From Candidatus Woesearchaeota archaeon (lineage in GTDB: Archaea > Nanobdellota > Nanobdellia > Woesearchaeales > SKGA01): a stretch of DNA of 32,043 nt. Below, one piece after another: positions 7,568 to 15,939 of the stretch. Numbering within the stretch: the first letter of the stretch is position 1; each line of letters starts with the position of its first letter. The stretch spans positions 1-32,043 of the forward strand of contig JAIPJP010000012.1 of the NCBI GenBank assembly GCA_021734105.1, given 5' to 3'. The translations under genes were made by a program, and so were the position numbers. Under the pieces are notes generated by a model. The model worked only from the letters and a program-made list of their open reading frames with translations, ran no database searches and was not told the origin of the DNA.

Positions 7568-8776
7568 ATGATTCGTCTTTTATTTGTTTTATTTGTACCA
7601 CTCTTGCTTTTCACTTCTTGTGATTTAAACTATGAATCTGAATATCAAACAGAGCTTTTTTTCATTCATTCAGAGTCAAGAATTGGTGCTTTAGGTGAAG
7701 TTTTCATGAACAATGTTAGTTTAGGTTTTCTTGAAGATGGTTTGTTGACAGTTCCTTCTACAAATCTTGATTTGGGCGTTATACGATTAGAAACTTTTTT
7801 CAGAGGAGATAATTACTCATTCGAGTATATTGTGGATGAAGATTATTCAGTTTATGATTCTGTGGAATTTGAATTTTCAAATAATGACATGTCTGATTAT
7901 TTAGATCAAAAAGAGATTGAACAAAAAATAAATACAAAATCAAATTTATTTAATTATTCTCTTGGAGATTCTATAACTAGAAATTTTTCGTTTTGTAGAA
8001 CTGGTGTAGTTGGAACGCGAGAGCGACTCACTTTGGATGTTTATTCGGATTTAGATTCGTACTTATTTTCATTGGAACGATTGATTTATTACGATTCTGA
8101 TGATTCCCCTCCAACGGAGAGAGATTTTCTTTTCAAAACGATTGATGAGCCTAATCAATTGGTTGAAGTGAAAGTTCTTGCTGAAAAGATTAAATTATTA
8201 TCTAATGACTCCCAAGAGCAAGCAAGAATTGCAATAACTTTAGTACAAATGATTCCCTATGATAATTATGCAATAGAAACTTTTGAAACCCATGTAGAAC
8301 GTTATCCTTATGAAGTTTTATTTGATTATACAGGTATTTGCGGCGAGAAATCAGAACTTATTGTGATGTTACTAAGGGAGTTAGGTTTTGGTTCAGCATA
8401 TATAATTTTCCCAGAAGAGAATCATGCTATTGCAGGAATATCTTGTCCTAAGGAATTTAGTTTTAGAACTTCTGGTTATTGTTTTGTTGAATCAACTGAA
8501 AGTACTCAAATAGGTCAAAGTGATGGAAACTATGTGGATGTTGGAAGATTAGAATCTATTCCAATAATAATTCCTGTTTCTGAAGGAAAATCTTATACTG
8601 ATATTGTTCAGTTCTATCAAGAAGCTATTAAAGGTCTTGAAGAAGGAACTCATTCAAAAATTAGAGATAAGTATGGAAATGAAATTATTCGAGCGAGTGG
8701 TGATTATTGGACAAAATTAAATAATCCTGATTTTTATGTTACTTATGGCGATAATCGTTATGAAATCTTAATTTAA
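7568..8776 (+). CDS. secreted lipoprotein with transglutaminase-like domain
   Basis: 402 aa. The N-terminus MIRLLFVLFVPLLLFTSC is a short lipoprotein signal with the lipobox cysteine at C18, so the protein is probably anchored outside the membrane. Residues about 215-320 resemble the transglutaminase/cysteine-protease fold: Cys258 in GICGEKSELIVMLLRELG and His286 in ENHAIAGI have the right spacing for the Cys-His pair, and an acidic third residue may lie in CFVESTES. Residues 20-200 match nothing I recognise and look beta-rich and acidic. Such domains in archaea are often proteases or act on cell-surface proteins, but the substrate is unknown. It shares a promoter element with the downstream lysS but has its own start, and lysS follows after 59 bp. 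Confidence 0.7.
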   Translation: MIRLLFVLFVPLLLFTSCDLNYESEYQTELFFIHSESRIGALGEVFMNNVSLGFLEDGLLTVPSTNLDLGVIRLETFFRGDNYSFEYIVDEDYSVYDSVEFEFSNNDMSDYLDQKEIEQKINTKSNLFNYSLGDSITRNFSFCRTGVVGTRERLTLDVYSDLDSYLFSLERLIYYDSDDSPPTERDFLFKTIDEPNQLVEVKVLAEKIKLLSNDSQEQARIAITLVQMIPYDNYAIETFETHVERYPYEVLFDYTGICGEKSELIVMLLRELGFGSAYIIFPEENHAIAGISCPKEFSFRTSGYCFVESTESTQIGQSDGNYVDVGRLESIPIIIPVSEGKSYTDIVQFYQEAIKGLEEGTHSKIRDKYGNEIIRASGDYWTKLNNPDFYVTYGDNRYEILI

Positions 8777-8779
8777 ACT

Positions 8780-8814
8780 TTCTAGAGCCTCCAAACCCCC
8801 AATATTTATAAATT
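8780..8814 (+). promoter_or_regulatory. lysS promoter with the same 17-nt upstream element
   Basis: TTCTAGAGCCTCCAAAC (8780-8796), 5 nt, then ATATTTATAAATT (8802-8814), identical in motif and spacing to 7514-7548. The TATA centre is about 28 nt upstream of the lysS ATG at 8836. Confidence 0.7.
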
Positions 8815-8835
8815 CAATCCTCTTTTGCAAGTGTT

Positions 8836-10338
8836 ATGGTAGAAGAAAATAGACTTAAAGAGGAACGAGTCAGAAAACTTAATGAGCTTCGGCAGGCTGG
8901 CGTTGAGCCGTATCCGCATCTTTTCAAACCTGGTAAGAAGTCCGCTCAAATTAAAGAAGAACATAAAGACCTCGCTCCTGAATCTAAAACCTCTGCCAAA
9001 GAGAAAGTAGCTGGCCGTGTTGTGCTTCTTCGAAACATGGGGAAAGCAACTTTTCTCACACTGCAAGATGGTGAAGGGAGAATTCAAGCGTACATTCGAA
9101 AAGATGATGTTGGTGAAGAAAATTATTTCATCATAAAAAAACTTGACTTGGGTGATATTTTAGGAATTGAGGGTGATGTCTTCACCACTAAAACTGGCGA
9201 GATTAGTGTTTATGCTAAAGCTGTTACGCTTTTGTGTAAAGCAATCGAATCTCTTCCTGAAAAACATCATGGTCTAAAGGACACTGAACTCAAATATAGA
9301 AAGCGTCATCTTGATTTAATTACTAATCCTGAAAGTAAAGAAGTTTTCGTCAAACGATTAAAAATTATGCAGGCTATTCGGGAGTTTATGATACAGCGTG
9401 GTTTTTTAGAAGTGGAAACGCCAATTCTCCAAACACAATATGGTGGGGCTGCTGCAAAACCTTTTATGACGCATCACAATGAATTAGATATGGATATGTA
9501 TCTTCGAATTAGTCCTGAGTTATATCTTAAAAAACTCATCGTTGGTGGTTTTGAGAAAGTTTTTGATATTAACAAAAATTTTCGAAATGAAGGTATTGAC
9601 ACAACGCATAATCCAGAGTTCACTATGCTTGAAGCATATCAAGCGTATGCTGATTATAATGACATGATGGATTTAATGGAGTCTATGTATGAATTTGTTG
9701 CAAAGAAAGTTTTAGGAACAACAAAAGTGACTTTCAAGGGCAAAGAAGTTGATGTTGCTAAACCTTGGGCTCGAGTTCCTATGCTTGACGCAATTAAAGA
9801 ACATGCAGGTATTGATGCGAGCACTGCATCAGTTGATGATCTTCAAGATGTTATCGATAAAAATCTTATTGATTTTGAAAAAGAGAAGAATTGGGGTAAT
9901 ATGGTCTTAGCTATTTTTGAGCATTTCTGCGAAGACAAATATATTAATCCGACATTTATTACACATTATCCTCGAGAATCAACACCGCTTTGTAAAAAAT
10001 TACGTGAAGGAGATGAGCGGCTTATTGAGCAGTTCGAGCCTTTATGTATGGGTGTTGAGTTAGGTAATGCTTATAGTGAATTAAATGATCCTGTTGAGCA
10101 ACGAAGACTTTTTGAAGATCAGCAGCGACAATTGAATGCTGGTGATGAAGAAGCTAATCCTCTTGATGAAAGTTTTCTCCATGCAATTGAAACTGGTATG
10201 CCGCCAACTGGTGGTATTGGTATTGGTATTGATAGAATGATTATGATTTTGCTCGGCCAAGAATCCATCAGGGACATTATTTTCTTTCCAACTATGAAGC
10301 CAGAAGTTGAAGAGAAAGAAAAAGAGAAGAAGGAATAA
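8836..10338 (+). CDS. lysS: lysyl-tRNA synthetase, class II
   Basis: Charges tRNA-Lys with lysine. It is a full-length 500-aa class II enzyme. An N-terminal OB-fold anticodon-binding domain (about 55-155; VAGRVVLLRNMGKATFLTLQDGEG) is followed by motif 1 (RYRKRHLDLITNPESKEVF region in variant form), motif 2 (FRNEGIDTTHNPEFTMLEAY) and motif 3 (GIGIGIDRMIMILLG). The lysine-binding signature GNAYSELND is intact. Many archaea use the unrelated class I LysRS, so the class II form here is a bacterial- or eukaryote-like trait. The C-terminal end is a lysine/glutamate-rich tail. Transcription is probably leaderless or nearly so. A T-run directly after the stop may terminate it. The convergent gene ends 5 bp away. 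Confidence 0.97.
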   Translation: MVEENRLKEERVRKLNELRQAGVEPYPHLFKPGKKSAQIKEEHKDLAPESKTSAKEKVAGRVVLLRNMGKATFLTLQDGEGRIQAYIRKDDVGEENYFIIKKLDLGDILGIEGDVFTTKTGEISVYAKAVTLLCKAIESLPEKHHGLKDTELKYRKRHLDLITNPESKEVFVKRLKIMQAIREFMIQRGFLEVETPILQTQYGGAAAKPFMTHHNELDMDMYLRISPELYLKKLIVGGFEKVFDINKNFRNEGIDTTHNPEFTMLEAYQAYADYNDMMDLMESMYEFVAKKVLGTTKVTFKGKEVDVAKPWARVPMLDAIKEHAGIDASTASVDDLQDVIDKNLIDFEKEKNWGNMVLAIFEHFCEDKYINPTFITHYPRESTPLCKKLREGDERLIEQFEPLCMGVELGNAYSELNDPVEQRRLFEDQQRQLNAGDEEANPLDESFLHAIETGMPPTGGIGIGIDRMIMILLGQESIRDIIFFPTMKPEVEEKEKEKKE

Positions 10339-10345
10339 TTTTTTT
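10339..10345 (+). terminator. T-run after lysS
   Basis: TTTTTTT directly follows the lysS stop codon. Archaeal transcription commonly ends at such U-tracts. It overlaps the end of the convergent gene. Confidence 0.4.
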
Positions 10346-10973
10346 ACTTTTTTCTTAGGATTATTTCTGTTGTTTTTCTAGTTCTAACCAAGTAATCTTG
10401 CGTAGAAATATAAAATGGCTCAATGAGTTCTATAATATCTTTATTTTTAATTATATTGCCCAGTTTAATTTTAATCAAATGTAAATGTGTTAATATATTT
10501 AGTATGTCATTTAATTCTTGGGTTATTTCTTCTTCTATTATTTTTTTATTCCCATAATACGTTAAATAAATAAGTATTAATAATATTAAAACAACAAATA
10601 TACACAAACCAAAGAAAATCATTCTTGTTGTGTTTGTTTGTTTAACAAATCCTTCTTTGGCTATTTCATAACTAGACATGGTTGCATTGAGTAGTTGTTT
10701 AGTTATGTTGTTAAGACTTCCAGCTGCTAAATTAGTCATAGAATCTTGGTTTTGGATAAGTGTTCCTGTATAATAATTTGAAATAGGTGTTAATAAAAGA
10801 TTTGCAACAGTAATAATTAGAACTATTGTTGTTAGTATTAGTTGGATTGTTGTAATAAACTTATTGTTTTGATTCTGGGTGTTGGTTTCTTTTTGACTAT
10901 ATGCCCATTGTAATTTGTTGGACTTGGATTCAAAGTATTCTATTAAAGTATTAATACTAATTTCCTTAGTCAT
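10344..10973 (-). CDS. unknown protein with two membrane segments
   Basis: 209 aa, not recognised. It has a polar N-terminus (1-40), a first hydrophobic helix (about 41-62), a roughly 55-residue polar loop rich in Asn/Thr, a second hydrophobic helix (about 118-140), and a C-terminal helical domain (about 141-209) that may form a coiled coil. By the positive-inside rule both ends are probably cytoplasmic, with the loop outside. A TATA-like box (minus strand, 10995-11003) lies 26 nt upstream of the ATG, so it is probably transcribed on its own and leaderless, with the promoter inside the end of the upstream helicase gene. Confidence 0.65.
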   Translation of the reverse strand: MTKEISINTLIEYFESKSNKLQWAYSQKETNTQNQNNKFITTIQLILTTIVLIITVANLLLTPISNYYTGTLIQNQDSMTNLAAGSLNNITKQLLNATMSSYEIAKEGFVKQTNTTRMIFFGLCIFVVLILLILIYLTYYGNKKIIEEEITQELNDILNILTHLHLIKIKLGNIIKNKDIIELIEPFYISTQDYLVRTRKTTEIILRKK

Positions 10974-10996
10974 TTTATTTTAAAAACAAACCTTCT

Positions 10997-12640
10997 TTAT
11001 ATCTTTTCTGAAAGTATTTTTAAAGCCTCATAAAGTTCTTCAGGCCATGCTGGAGGCTTCTCATCATGTCTTGTCAAGCTCAGAATTCCTTTTTTTGTGT
11101 CTTCATCTAAGACCATTGGCTCACCATCTAGATACCTCATAATTGTGAGGAAGAATTCATCAGGTAAAAACAACCGAATCCGTACTTTTCGCAGTTGTTC
11201 TTTGAGTTCTTCAGATTCTTGGACAGAATAATGATGGGTTATTTCTCGCCCTTCCTCTTCTTGCTCCACTCGCTTCTGCAAATTGGGCCAACGGTCAGGA
11301 TTCTCATTAAAAAGCCTTTCAATACTGTCATGATGCATTGTATAAAACTCAGAATCTAATTGCTGTTTTGCTGACGCCATATCTAATTTCTTAAACAGCC
11401 ATTGTTCGAAGCTTTCGTGACTGCTATGCGAGAGAAATGTTTTCAAATGTATTTTTGCATCATTATCATCAATAAAGCCATTATTCCATCGTAGCCACTC
11501 GCCTGCAAACGCAATATCTGTCGTTCCTGTCTTCCGTAGTATAGTAAAAAACTTTTCTTCCTCTATTCCTTCAATAAGTAATGTATAGCGACGAACATAA
11601 TCATTTTTACGAAGTAATCGTCCGTCGCGTTGTATCATTTGTCGGGCGCTTCGAGTAAAGCTTGCAATAATTGCAACGTTTGCATCAGGAACATCGTATC
11701 CCTCATCAATCATTTTTGGCGCAATTAACACACCCGTCTCTTGCTCCCTGAACACTGCAAGTCTGTTTAAGACTTCTTTTTTAGATAGTTTACTATGCAC
11801 AATAATACTTTTTGGAATTGCTTGATGGAGTGTTTCGGTAAATTCTATACTTTCAGAAAAAATAATTGTTTTATTTTCTTGTTCATTAGATAAAATATTT
11901 TTAATTACAAACACTTTATTTCGTGCGTTAGTTCGTAGATACGTTTGTTTAGACCAAATTTTAAGAATATGTAATGCGTATTTGTTTCCTCGTTTCGCTT
12001 GATATTCTATTTGGCCGTGTTTAATTCCTGAAAGATGCAGTAGTTTATAGAATTCGTTTTGTAAATCAGTATAATGTTGATATTCATCAAGTGTGAATGG
12101 AACGCGAATAGTCCACAGGCTGAATCGTTCACGCAATTCTTTCAGGTTAGATAATGCGTAAACTATTTTACCAGCACCGTAGCGAATGGCAAGGTCTCCA
12201 TCATCTTCTCGTTCTGGTGTTGCTGAAAGACCAATGGTGCGCGGGGTGGGTAAACTAAAAATGCTTTGATAAAGTTCTGCTCCGTAATGATGAATTTCAT
12301 CTAAGACTTTAATATCGTACTCGCAATTAAGCTCCATTTTTGCTGCGCTGTTAATAACTGCAATAACAATTTCTCCTGATTCATTTTTTTCTTGTCCATA
12401 ATAAAATGAGGTGGTGTATTGGGGATAGAATTTCCTAGCTTCCTCGCTCCACTGTTTCATCAAATTAATAGTGGGTACGATGACGAGCGCTTTTCCTTCT
12501 TGTTTCATCGCAAGGATTGCGTCAATAATGGTGAGTGCGAGCACTGTTTTTCCCTTGCCGCTAGCTACTTTAAGTATGCCGTTGTAATCGTGTTGTTTGA
12601 GTGTGGTAAGTGCTTCTTGTTGCCAGTCGTAAAGTTTCAT
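10997..12640 (-). CDS. superfamily 2 helicase, XPB/Rad25-like
   Basis: DNA-dependent ATPase/helicase related to XPB and type III restriction-enzyme helicase subunits. The 547-aa protein shows Q-motif-like YDWQQEAL (4-11), motif I ASGKGKT (26-32), motif II DEIH (114-117), motif III SAT (139-141), a second RecA domain with TIIFSES and IIVHSKLSKKE, and motif VI QRDGRLLR. The remaining C-terminal 160 residues are charged and unassigned. The ATG at 12640 is chosen because TTTATAAAT (minus strand, 12662-12671) is 26 nt upstream. A further 29 in-frame codons upstream would run through that promoter. The role could be DNA repair or transcription-coupled remodelling. The XPB damage-recognition domain is not evident upstream of the helicase core. 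Confidence 0.85.
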   Translation of the reverse strand: MKLYDWQQEALTTLKQHDYNGILKVASGKGKTVLALTIIDAILAMKQEGKALVIVPTINLMKQWSEEARKFYPQYTTSFYYGQEKNESGEIVIAVINSAAKMELNCEYDIKVLDEIHHYGAELYQSIFSLPTPRTIGLSATPEREDDGDLAIRYGAGKIVYALSNLKELRERFSLWTIRVPFTLDEYQHYTDLQNEFYKLLHLSGIKHGQIEYQAKRGNKYALHILKIWSKQTYLRTNARNKVFVIKNILSNEQENKTIIFSESIEFTETLHQAIPKSIIVHSKLSKKEVLNRLAVFREQETGVLIAPKMIDEGYDVPDANVAIIASFTRSARQMIQRDGRLLRKNDYVRRYTLLIEGIEEEKFFTILRKTGTTDIAFAGEWLRWNNGFIDDNDAKIHLKTFLSHSSHESFEQWLFKKLDMASAKQQLDSEFYTMHHDSIERLFNENPDRWPNLQKRVEQEEEGREITHHYSVQESEELKEQLRKVRIRLFLPDEFFLTIMRYLDGEPMVLDEDTKKGILSLTRHDEKPPAWPEELYEALKILSEKI

Positions 12641-12756
12641 AATGGGGAGAAATGAGGAGTTATTTATAAATAAATCACCGGAACCATTGTTTGTTGTTAC
12701 TATGAAGTAATCAAAAAAACGAAACATTTATATATTAGTACCACCATACAGTGATA

Positions 12757-12866
12757 TAGTTGGAGGTGTCCAAGCAACGTATGTTCTCACTTCCAAAACA
12801 CACCTCACACACCCTTTTCACAACCACGCGATGCCTTGGACACTATCTGACTGCTTTTTTATTCTT
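12757..12866 (+). ncRNA. candidate small RNA with C-rich, anti-Shine-Dalgarno loop
   Basis: This lies in a 380-bp gap between two minus-strand genes. A plus-strand TATA (ATTTATATATTA, about 12726-12737) places a transcription start near 12757. GTGTCCAAG (12766-12774) pairs perfectly with CTTGGACAC (12835-12843), and the helix continues inward with CA/TG and CG/CG pairs. The roughly 50-nt loop is C/A-rich and contains ACACCTC, complementary to the ribosome-binding site GAGGTGT. A T-run (12854-12860) follows the stem. An alternative reading is a 47-codon ORF from ATG 12781, with GGAGGTG 12 nt upstream. I favour RNA because of the stem. From 12870 to 13020 I see only AT-rich sequence. Confidence 0.5.
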
Positions 12867-13020
12867 AATAAATCAATACAATCAGTCAGTATATTTATTT
12901 TTGCTGGTTTTTTTTAATTCTTAGAAACTAATGTGGAACTAAAAGAAAAAGTATGCATGACTAAATAATTATGTGGTTATGCAAAAAGTATATATTATAT
13001 GATTTATTATACTAACAGGC

Positions 13021-14427
13021 TTACTTTAATTTGACTTGTTTTCTGCCGCCACCTTGCATCTTTTGCATCATTTTCTGCATGTCTTTCTCGCTACCCGTGC
13101 CGCCTTTCATCATTTTCATCATTTTCTTACTTTGTTTGTATTGTTTAAGAAGGAGTCGAAGATCTTTAATGTCAACACCACTACCTTCGGCGATTCTATC
13201 AAGGCGCGAACCTCGGATAATGTCGGGATCTTCAAGTTCTGATTTGGTCATGGAGTTCATAAGTATTTTCCAATTGTCCATTTTTTCTTCTTGTCCTTCG
13301 AGCATGTCTTTTGGAATGTTCATATTGCTAAATCCTGGAATCATCGAGGTGAGTTTAGAAAGCGAACCCATTTTTTTTACTGACTTCATTTGTTCGTATA
13401 AATCAATCAGGTTAAAATCTCCTTTGAGGAATTTTCTGCCAAGGTCTTGTGCTTGCTCTTCATCCATTGCTTCTTTTGCTTTTTCAAGAAGTGCTTCTAA
13501 ATCGCCCATGCCGAGGAGTCGTCCAATAAACCCTTCTGGTTTAAATGTTTCTAGCGCGTCAATTTTCTCGCCAACGCCAATGAATTTAATTGGTGTTCCT
13601 GTAACTGCGCATGCAACTAATGCGCCTCCACCTTTTGCTGTACCATCTAGTTTTGTTAAAACAACGCCTGTGACATTGCATGTATCATGAAATGCTTGTG
13701 CTTGTGCTTGTGCACTTTGGCCGATATCTGCGTTAATAACAAGAAGTGTTTCATCAGCTGCAACTGTTGTGTTAATATCGTTTAATTCTTCGATAAGTTC
13801 GTCATTGAGTGCGTCTCGTCCCGCAGTATCAACGATAACTAAATCATATGTTGCTAGTTCTTGTTTGAAGTGATTGTAGATTTTTGCAGGATCGCCAAGC
13901 TCTGGCTTCCCAAAAACCGGAACCTTAATGGAGTCGCCTATTTGTTTGAGTTGCTCGTATGCTGCTGGTCGCCACGTGTCTGTGGAAAGCAGTGCAACTT
14001 TTATGCTTCGTTTCTTGTAGTAGTTTGCAAGCTTTCCTGCTGTTGTTGTTTTACCGTTTCCAAATAAACCAACTAGCATGATGGTAAAAGGCTCGGCCTT
14101 AGTCGTACCAAGAGCTTCGTTGCTTCGTGTCTTAGACTTGACATCAATAGTGGAATCGCCTTTTCCAACAAGCGCGACTAATTCTTCATAAACGATGTTA
14201 ATGAGATGTTCTTTTTTAGAAAGTTTTACTGGTGTTTTTTCATCCAGCATGCGTGCCTTGATATTTTTTCCGACGTTAAAAACGAGTTTGACATTCACGT
14301 CTGCTTGGAGGAGTGCTCGTTGTATGTCTTTGACGAGTTCATTAACGACCTTCTCGTCAACGAAGAGTCCCTTGCCTACTTTAGCAAGGCTGTTTCTAAG
14401 CGATTCTCCGAGTTTATCAAGTACCAT
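13021..14427 (-). CDS. srp54: signal recognition particle 54 kDa GTPase
   Basis: SRP54 binds 7S RNA and signal peptides and delivers ribosomes to the FtsY receptor at the membrane. The 468-aa protein is full length. An N domain of helices (1-90) precedes the G domain, with G1 GLFGNGKTTT, STDTWRPAAYEQL, DTAGRD, TKLDGTAKGGG and the closing GVGEKIDALETF. The methionine-rich M domain (from about 320) ends in KKMMKMMKGG and QKMMQKMQGG, the signal-peptide groove and RNA-binding region. Its own TATA box (minus strand, about 14449-14459, TTTATAAA) is 27 nt upstream of the ATG, inside the gap after the DUF502 gene, so it can be transcribed without the upstream genes. Confidence 0.98.
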   Translation of the reverse strand: MVLDKLGESLRNSLAKVGKGLFVDEKVVNELVKDIQRALLQADVNVKLVFNVGKNIKARMLDEKTPVKLSKKEHLINIVYEELVALVGKGDSTIDVKSKTRSNEALGTTKAEPFTIMLVGLFGNGKTTTAGKLANYYKKRSIKVALLSTDTWRPAAYEQLKQIGDSIKVPVFGKPELGDPAKIYNHFKQELATYDLVIVDTAGRDALNDELIEELNDINTTVAADETLLVINADIGQSAQAQAQAFHDTCNVTGVVLTKLDGTAKGGGALVACAVTGTPIKFIGVGEKIDALETFKPEGFIGRLLGMGDLEALLEKAKEAMDEEQAQDLGRKFLKGDFNLIDLYEQMKSVKKMGSLSKLTSMIPGFSNMNIPKDMLEGQEEKMDNWKILMNSMTKSELEDPDIIRGSRLDRIAEGSGVDIKDLRLLLKQYKQSKKMMKMMKGGTGSEKDMQKMMQKMQGGGRKQVKLK

Positions 14428-14467
14428 TTTCTTCTGAAAAGAGCTGTTTCTTTATAAAGATTAGGCC

Positions 14468-15055
14468 TTATTTTTGCATTTTGGTAAGTATTTTGTTTGA
14501 GTTGTTCCCAACAGAAACGACTGTTTTAAGCATCGTATCAACTCGCGTGTTCACGGGGAATACTCGTTTATTGGGTACGTGATAGATGTTGCCTGATGCA
14601 GGGTTTGGTCCCGTCGGAATAAATACTGTTGTAAGATTTTTTTCTGGTGTTGTATTGGTGATAAATCCCATCATGAGTGTTCCTGTGCCAAAGATATCAA
14701 CAACTACTGCTGATTGTAGTGATTCTTTAAACGCGCCGCCGACAAATGGTTCGATAAGGTTTTTAATGGCGTTATATCCGGGGATGTATGCTAGAATATA
14801 TCGTTCTGTTTGTTTGAAAAACCAACTGCCCAGTTTTGTGCGAACAGCAACGCCAACTAAGAAGACGATGAGTGCTACACCTACTAGTGAGATGATAATG
14901 GTAAGCCATATGGGTGTGCCAGTGACTGCGCCGACTGGTGCAACAAAACTCACCACGATGCGATACAGCCAGGTAAGTACAAGCAGTAATAATGCAATAG
15001 GTAAGAGTGCTACAAATCCGGTAAAAAAGTTTTTTTTGAATGCATCTGTTTTCAT
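14468..15055 (-). CDS. DUF502 family membrane protein
   Basis: A 195-aa protein with the features of DUF502 (PF04367): N-terminal KKNFFTGFVALLPIALLLLV leading into a first membrane helix (about 10-36), a second helix (about 48-70), then PGYNAIKNLIEPF (about 93-105), GFITN, VFIPTGPNPASGNIYHVP (about 143-160) and a short beta-rich C-terminal domain. The family function is not established. A GGAGGAG ribosome-binding site (minus strand, 15062-15068) precedes the ATG. It starts 29 bp after the TrmB-like regulator gene on the same strand, so the two are probably one operon, and the regulator may control it. Confidence 0.9.
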   Translation of the reverse strand: MKTDAFKKNFFTGFVALLPIALLLLVLTWLYRIVVSFVAPVGAVTGTPIWLTIIISLVGVALIVFLVGVAVRTKLGSWFFKQTERYILAYIPGYNAIKNLIEPFVGGAFKESLQSAVVVDIFGTGTLMMGFITNTTPEKNLTTVFIPTGPNPASGNIYHVPNKRVFPVNTRVDTMLKTVVSVGNNSNKILTKMQK

Positions 15056-15084
15056 GGTATTCTCCTCCGAGAGTTTGTTTTAAT

Positions 15085-15819
15085 TTATTTTTTTGATTTC
15101 ACTTTTGGTTTGTTTTCTTGTGCTAATTTCCAAAAATAATTAAAATATTGTTTATGTGTTGTTGCTATATCTTTACTGGTTATTTTGATGATGGTGAGTG
15201 GTTCTGCAGTGAGAAATTGTATGACTGTGTTTCCATAAAGTATTGTTGGTGTTGGTGTGATGAGCTTTTTATCGATTGCACGATATTCTCCTGTAGTTAT
15301 GGTTGTAATTGGATCTCCTTGTGCATAAATGATTTTTTCTCCTATGCCGAGTCGCTCGAGTTCTTGAAGTGCTTTATTAACAATTTTTTTATATGTTTCT
15401 TCATAGATGAATGGACTAATATCGCCGAAGGCGTAGTGTTCTAATTTATTGGTTATCATATCCATAAATATTGTTTGTAATCCTTGTGTCCCTTTGAGGA
15501 TTTCTACTTTGATTTCTTGAGTTGTTTCTACTAGTTCTTTAAGTTGAGGAATAACTTTCTCAAACTCTTGTTCTTTTTGTTTTAGGTCTTCAAGGACTAC
15601 TTCTGGCGCAGTTGCTTGATACATGCGGGTGTTGTTTTCGTGAAAATAACTTGCTCGTCCTTGTTGTATGAGTCGCTCAAGCACGTCATAAATGGTTCGT
15701 CGCTCGATATTAGTCACTTTCAGTAGTTCGGTAACGCTTGCTCGTTCGTAGCGAAGCAAGGCAAGGTAAATGTCTGTTTCTTTTTCATCAAAGCCAATGG
15801 CTTGTAGTTCGTCTCTCAC
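15085..15819 (-). CDS. TrmB-like transcriptional regulator
   Basis: A 244-aa regulator. The N-terminal winged helix (about 1-70: LQAIGFDEKETDIYLALLR, then the recognition helix region ERRTIYDVLERLIQQG) is typical of the TrmB family, followed by a coiled linker (about 75-110) and a C-terminal domain that could bind a ligand. The start is the GTG at 15819: a TATA box (minus strand, 15841-15848) is 26 nt upstream, giving a leaderless mRNA. A longer in-frame ORF would run through the promoter. TrmB proteins usually control sugar genes, but no sugar genes are visible. A palindrome next to its TATA box (15853-15873) suggests self-regulation. Confidence 0.82.
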   Translation of the reverse strand: MRDELQAIGFDEKETDIYLALLRYERASVTELLKVTNIERRTIYDVLERLIQQGRASYFHENNTRMYQATAPEVVLEDLKQKEQEFEKVIPQLKELVETTQEIKVEILKGTQGLQTIFMDMITNKLEHYAFGDISPFIYEETYKKIVNKALQELERLGIGEKIIYAQGDPITTITTGEYRAIDKKLITPTPTILYGNTVIQFLTAEPLTIIKITSKDIATTHKQYFNYFWKLAQENKPKVKSKK

Positions 15820-15840
15820 GATGAGAATGGGGTTGTGGAA

Positions 15841-15886
15841 GTATATAAGTTTTGTGGGTGAAAATCTCCCACATATCTTTAAATAG
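15841..15886. promoter_or_regulatory. divergent promoter with palindromic operator candidate
   Basis: The minus-strand TATA of the TrmB-like gene (15841-15848) and the plus-strand TATA-like TTTAAATA (15878-15885) flank TGTGGG-N9-CCCACA (15853-15873). A dimeric winged-helix regulator bound there would cover the TFB-binding side of both promoters. The plus-strand transcript would start near 15908 and carry the GAGGT ribosome site at 15928-15932 before ATG 15940. Confidence 0.6.
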
Positions 15887-15939
15887 TCAAAAACACTACT
15901 AAGTAATAACAACTAACTCTATTAAACGAGGTAAAGAAA

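Noticed and set aside
12781-12924. 47-codon ORF with an upstream GGAGGTG
   Set aside because: The ribosome site is 12 nt away, both stem arms of the candidate RNA lie in or just before the frame, and the second half is translated from T-rich sequence. Kept only as an alternative to the RNA call.
13031-13690. Long plus-strand ORF opposite srp54
   Set aside because: It is the complementary frame of a certain gene; composition (Ser, Phe, Ile, Cys-rich) and lack of a ribosome site or promoter fit a shadow.
15820-15912. 31-codon N-terminal extension of the TrmB-like regulator
   Set aside because: It crosses the TATA box and the palindrome; the winged helix begins right after GTG 15819.
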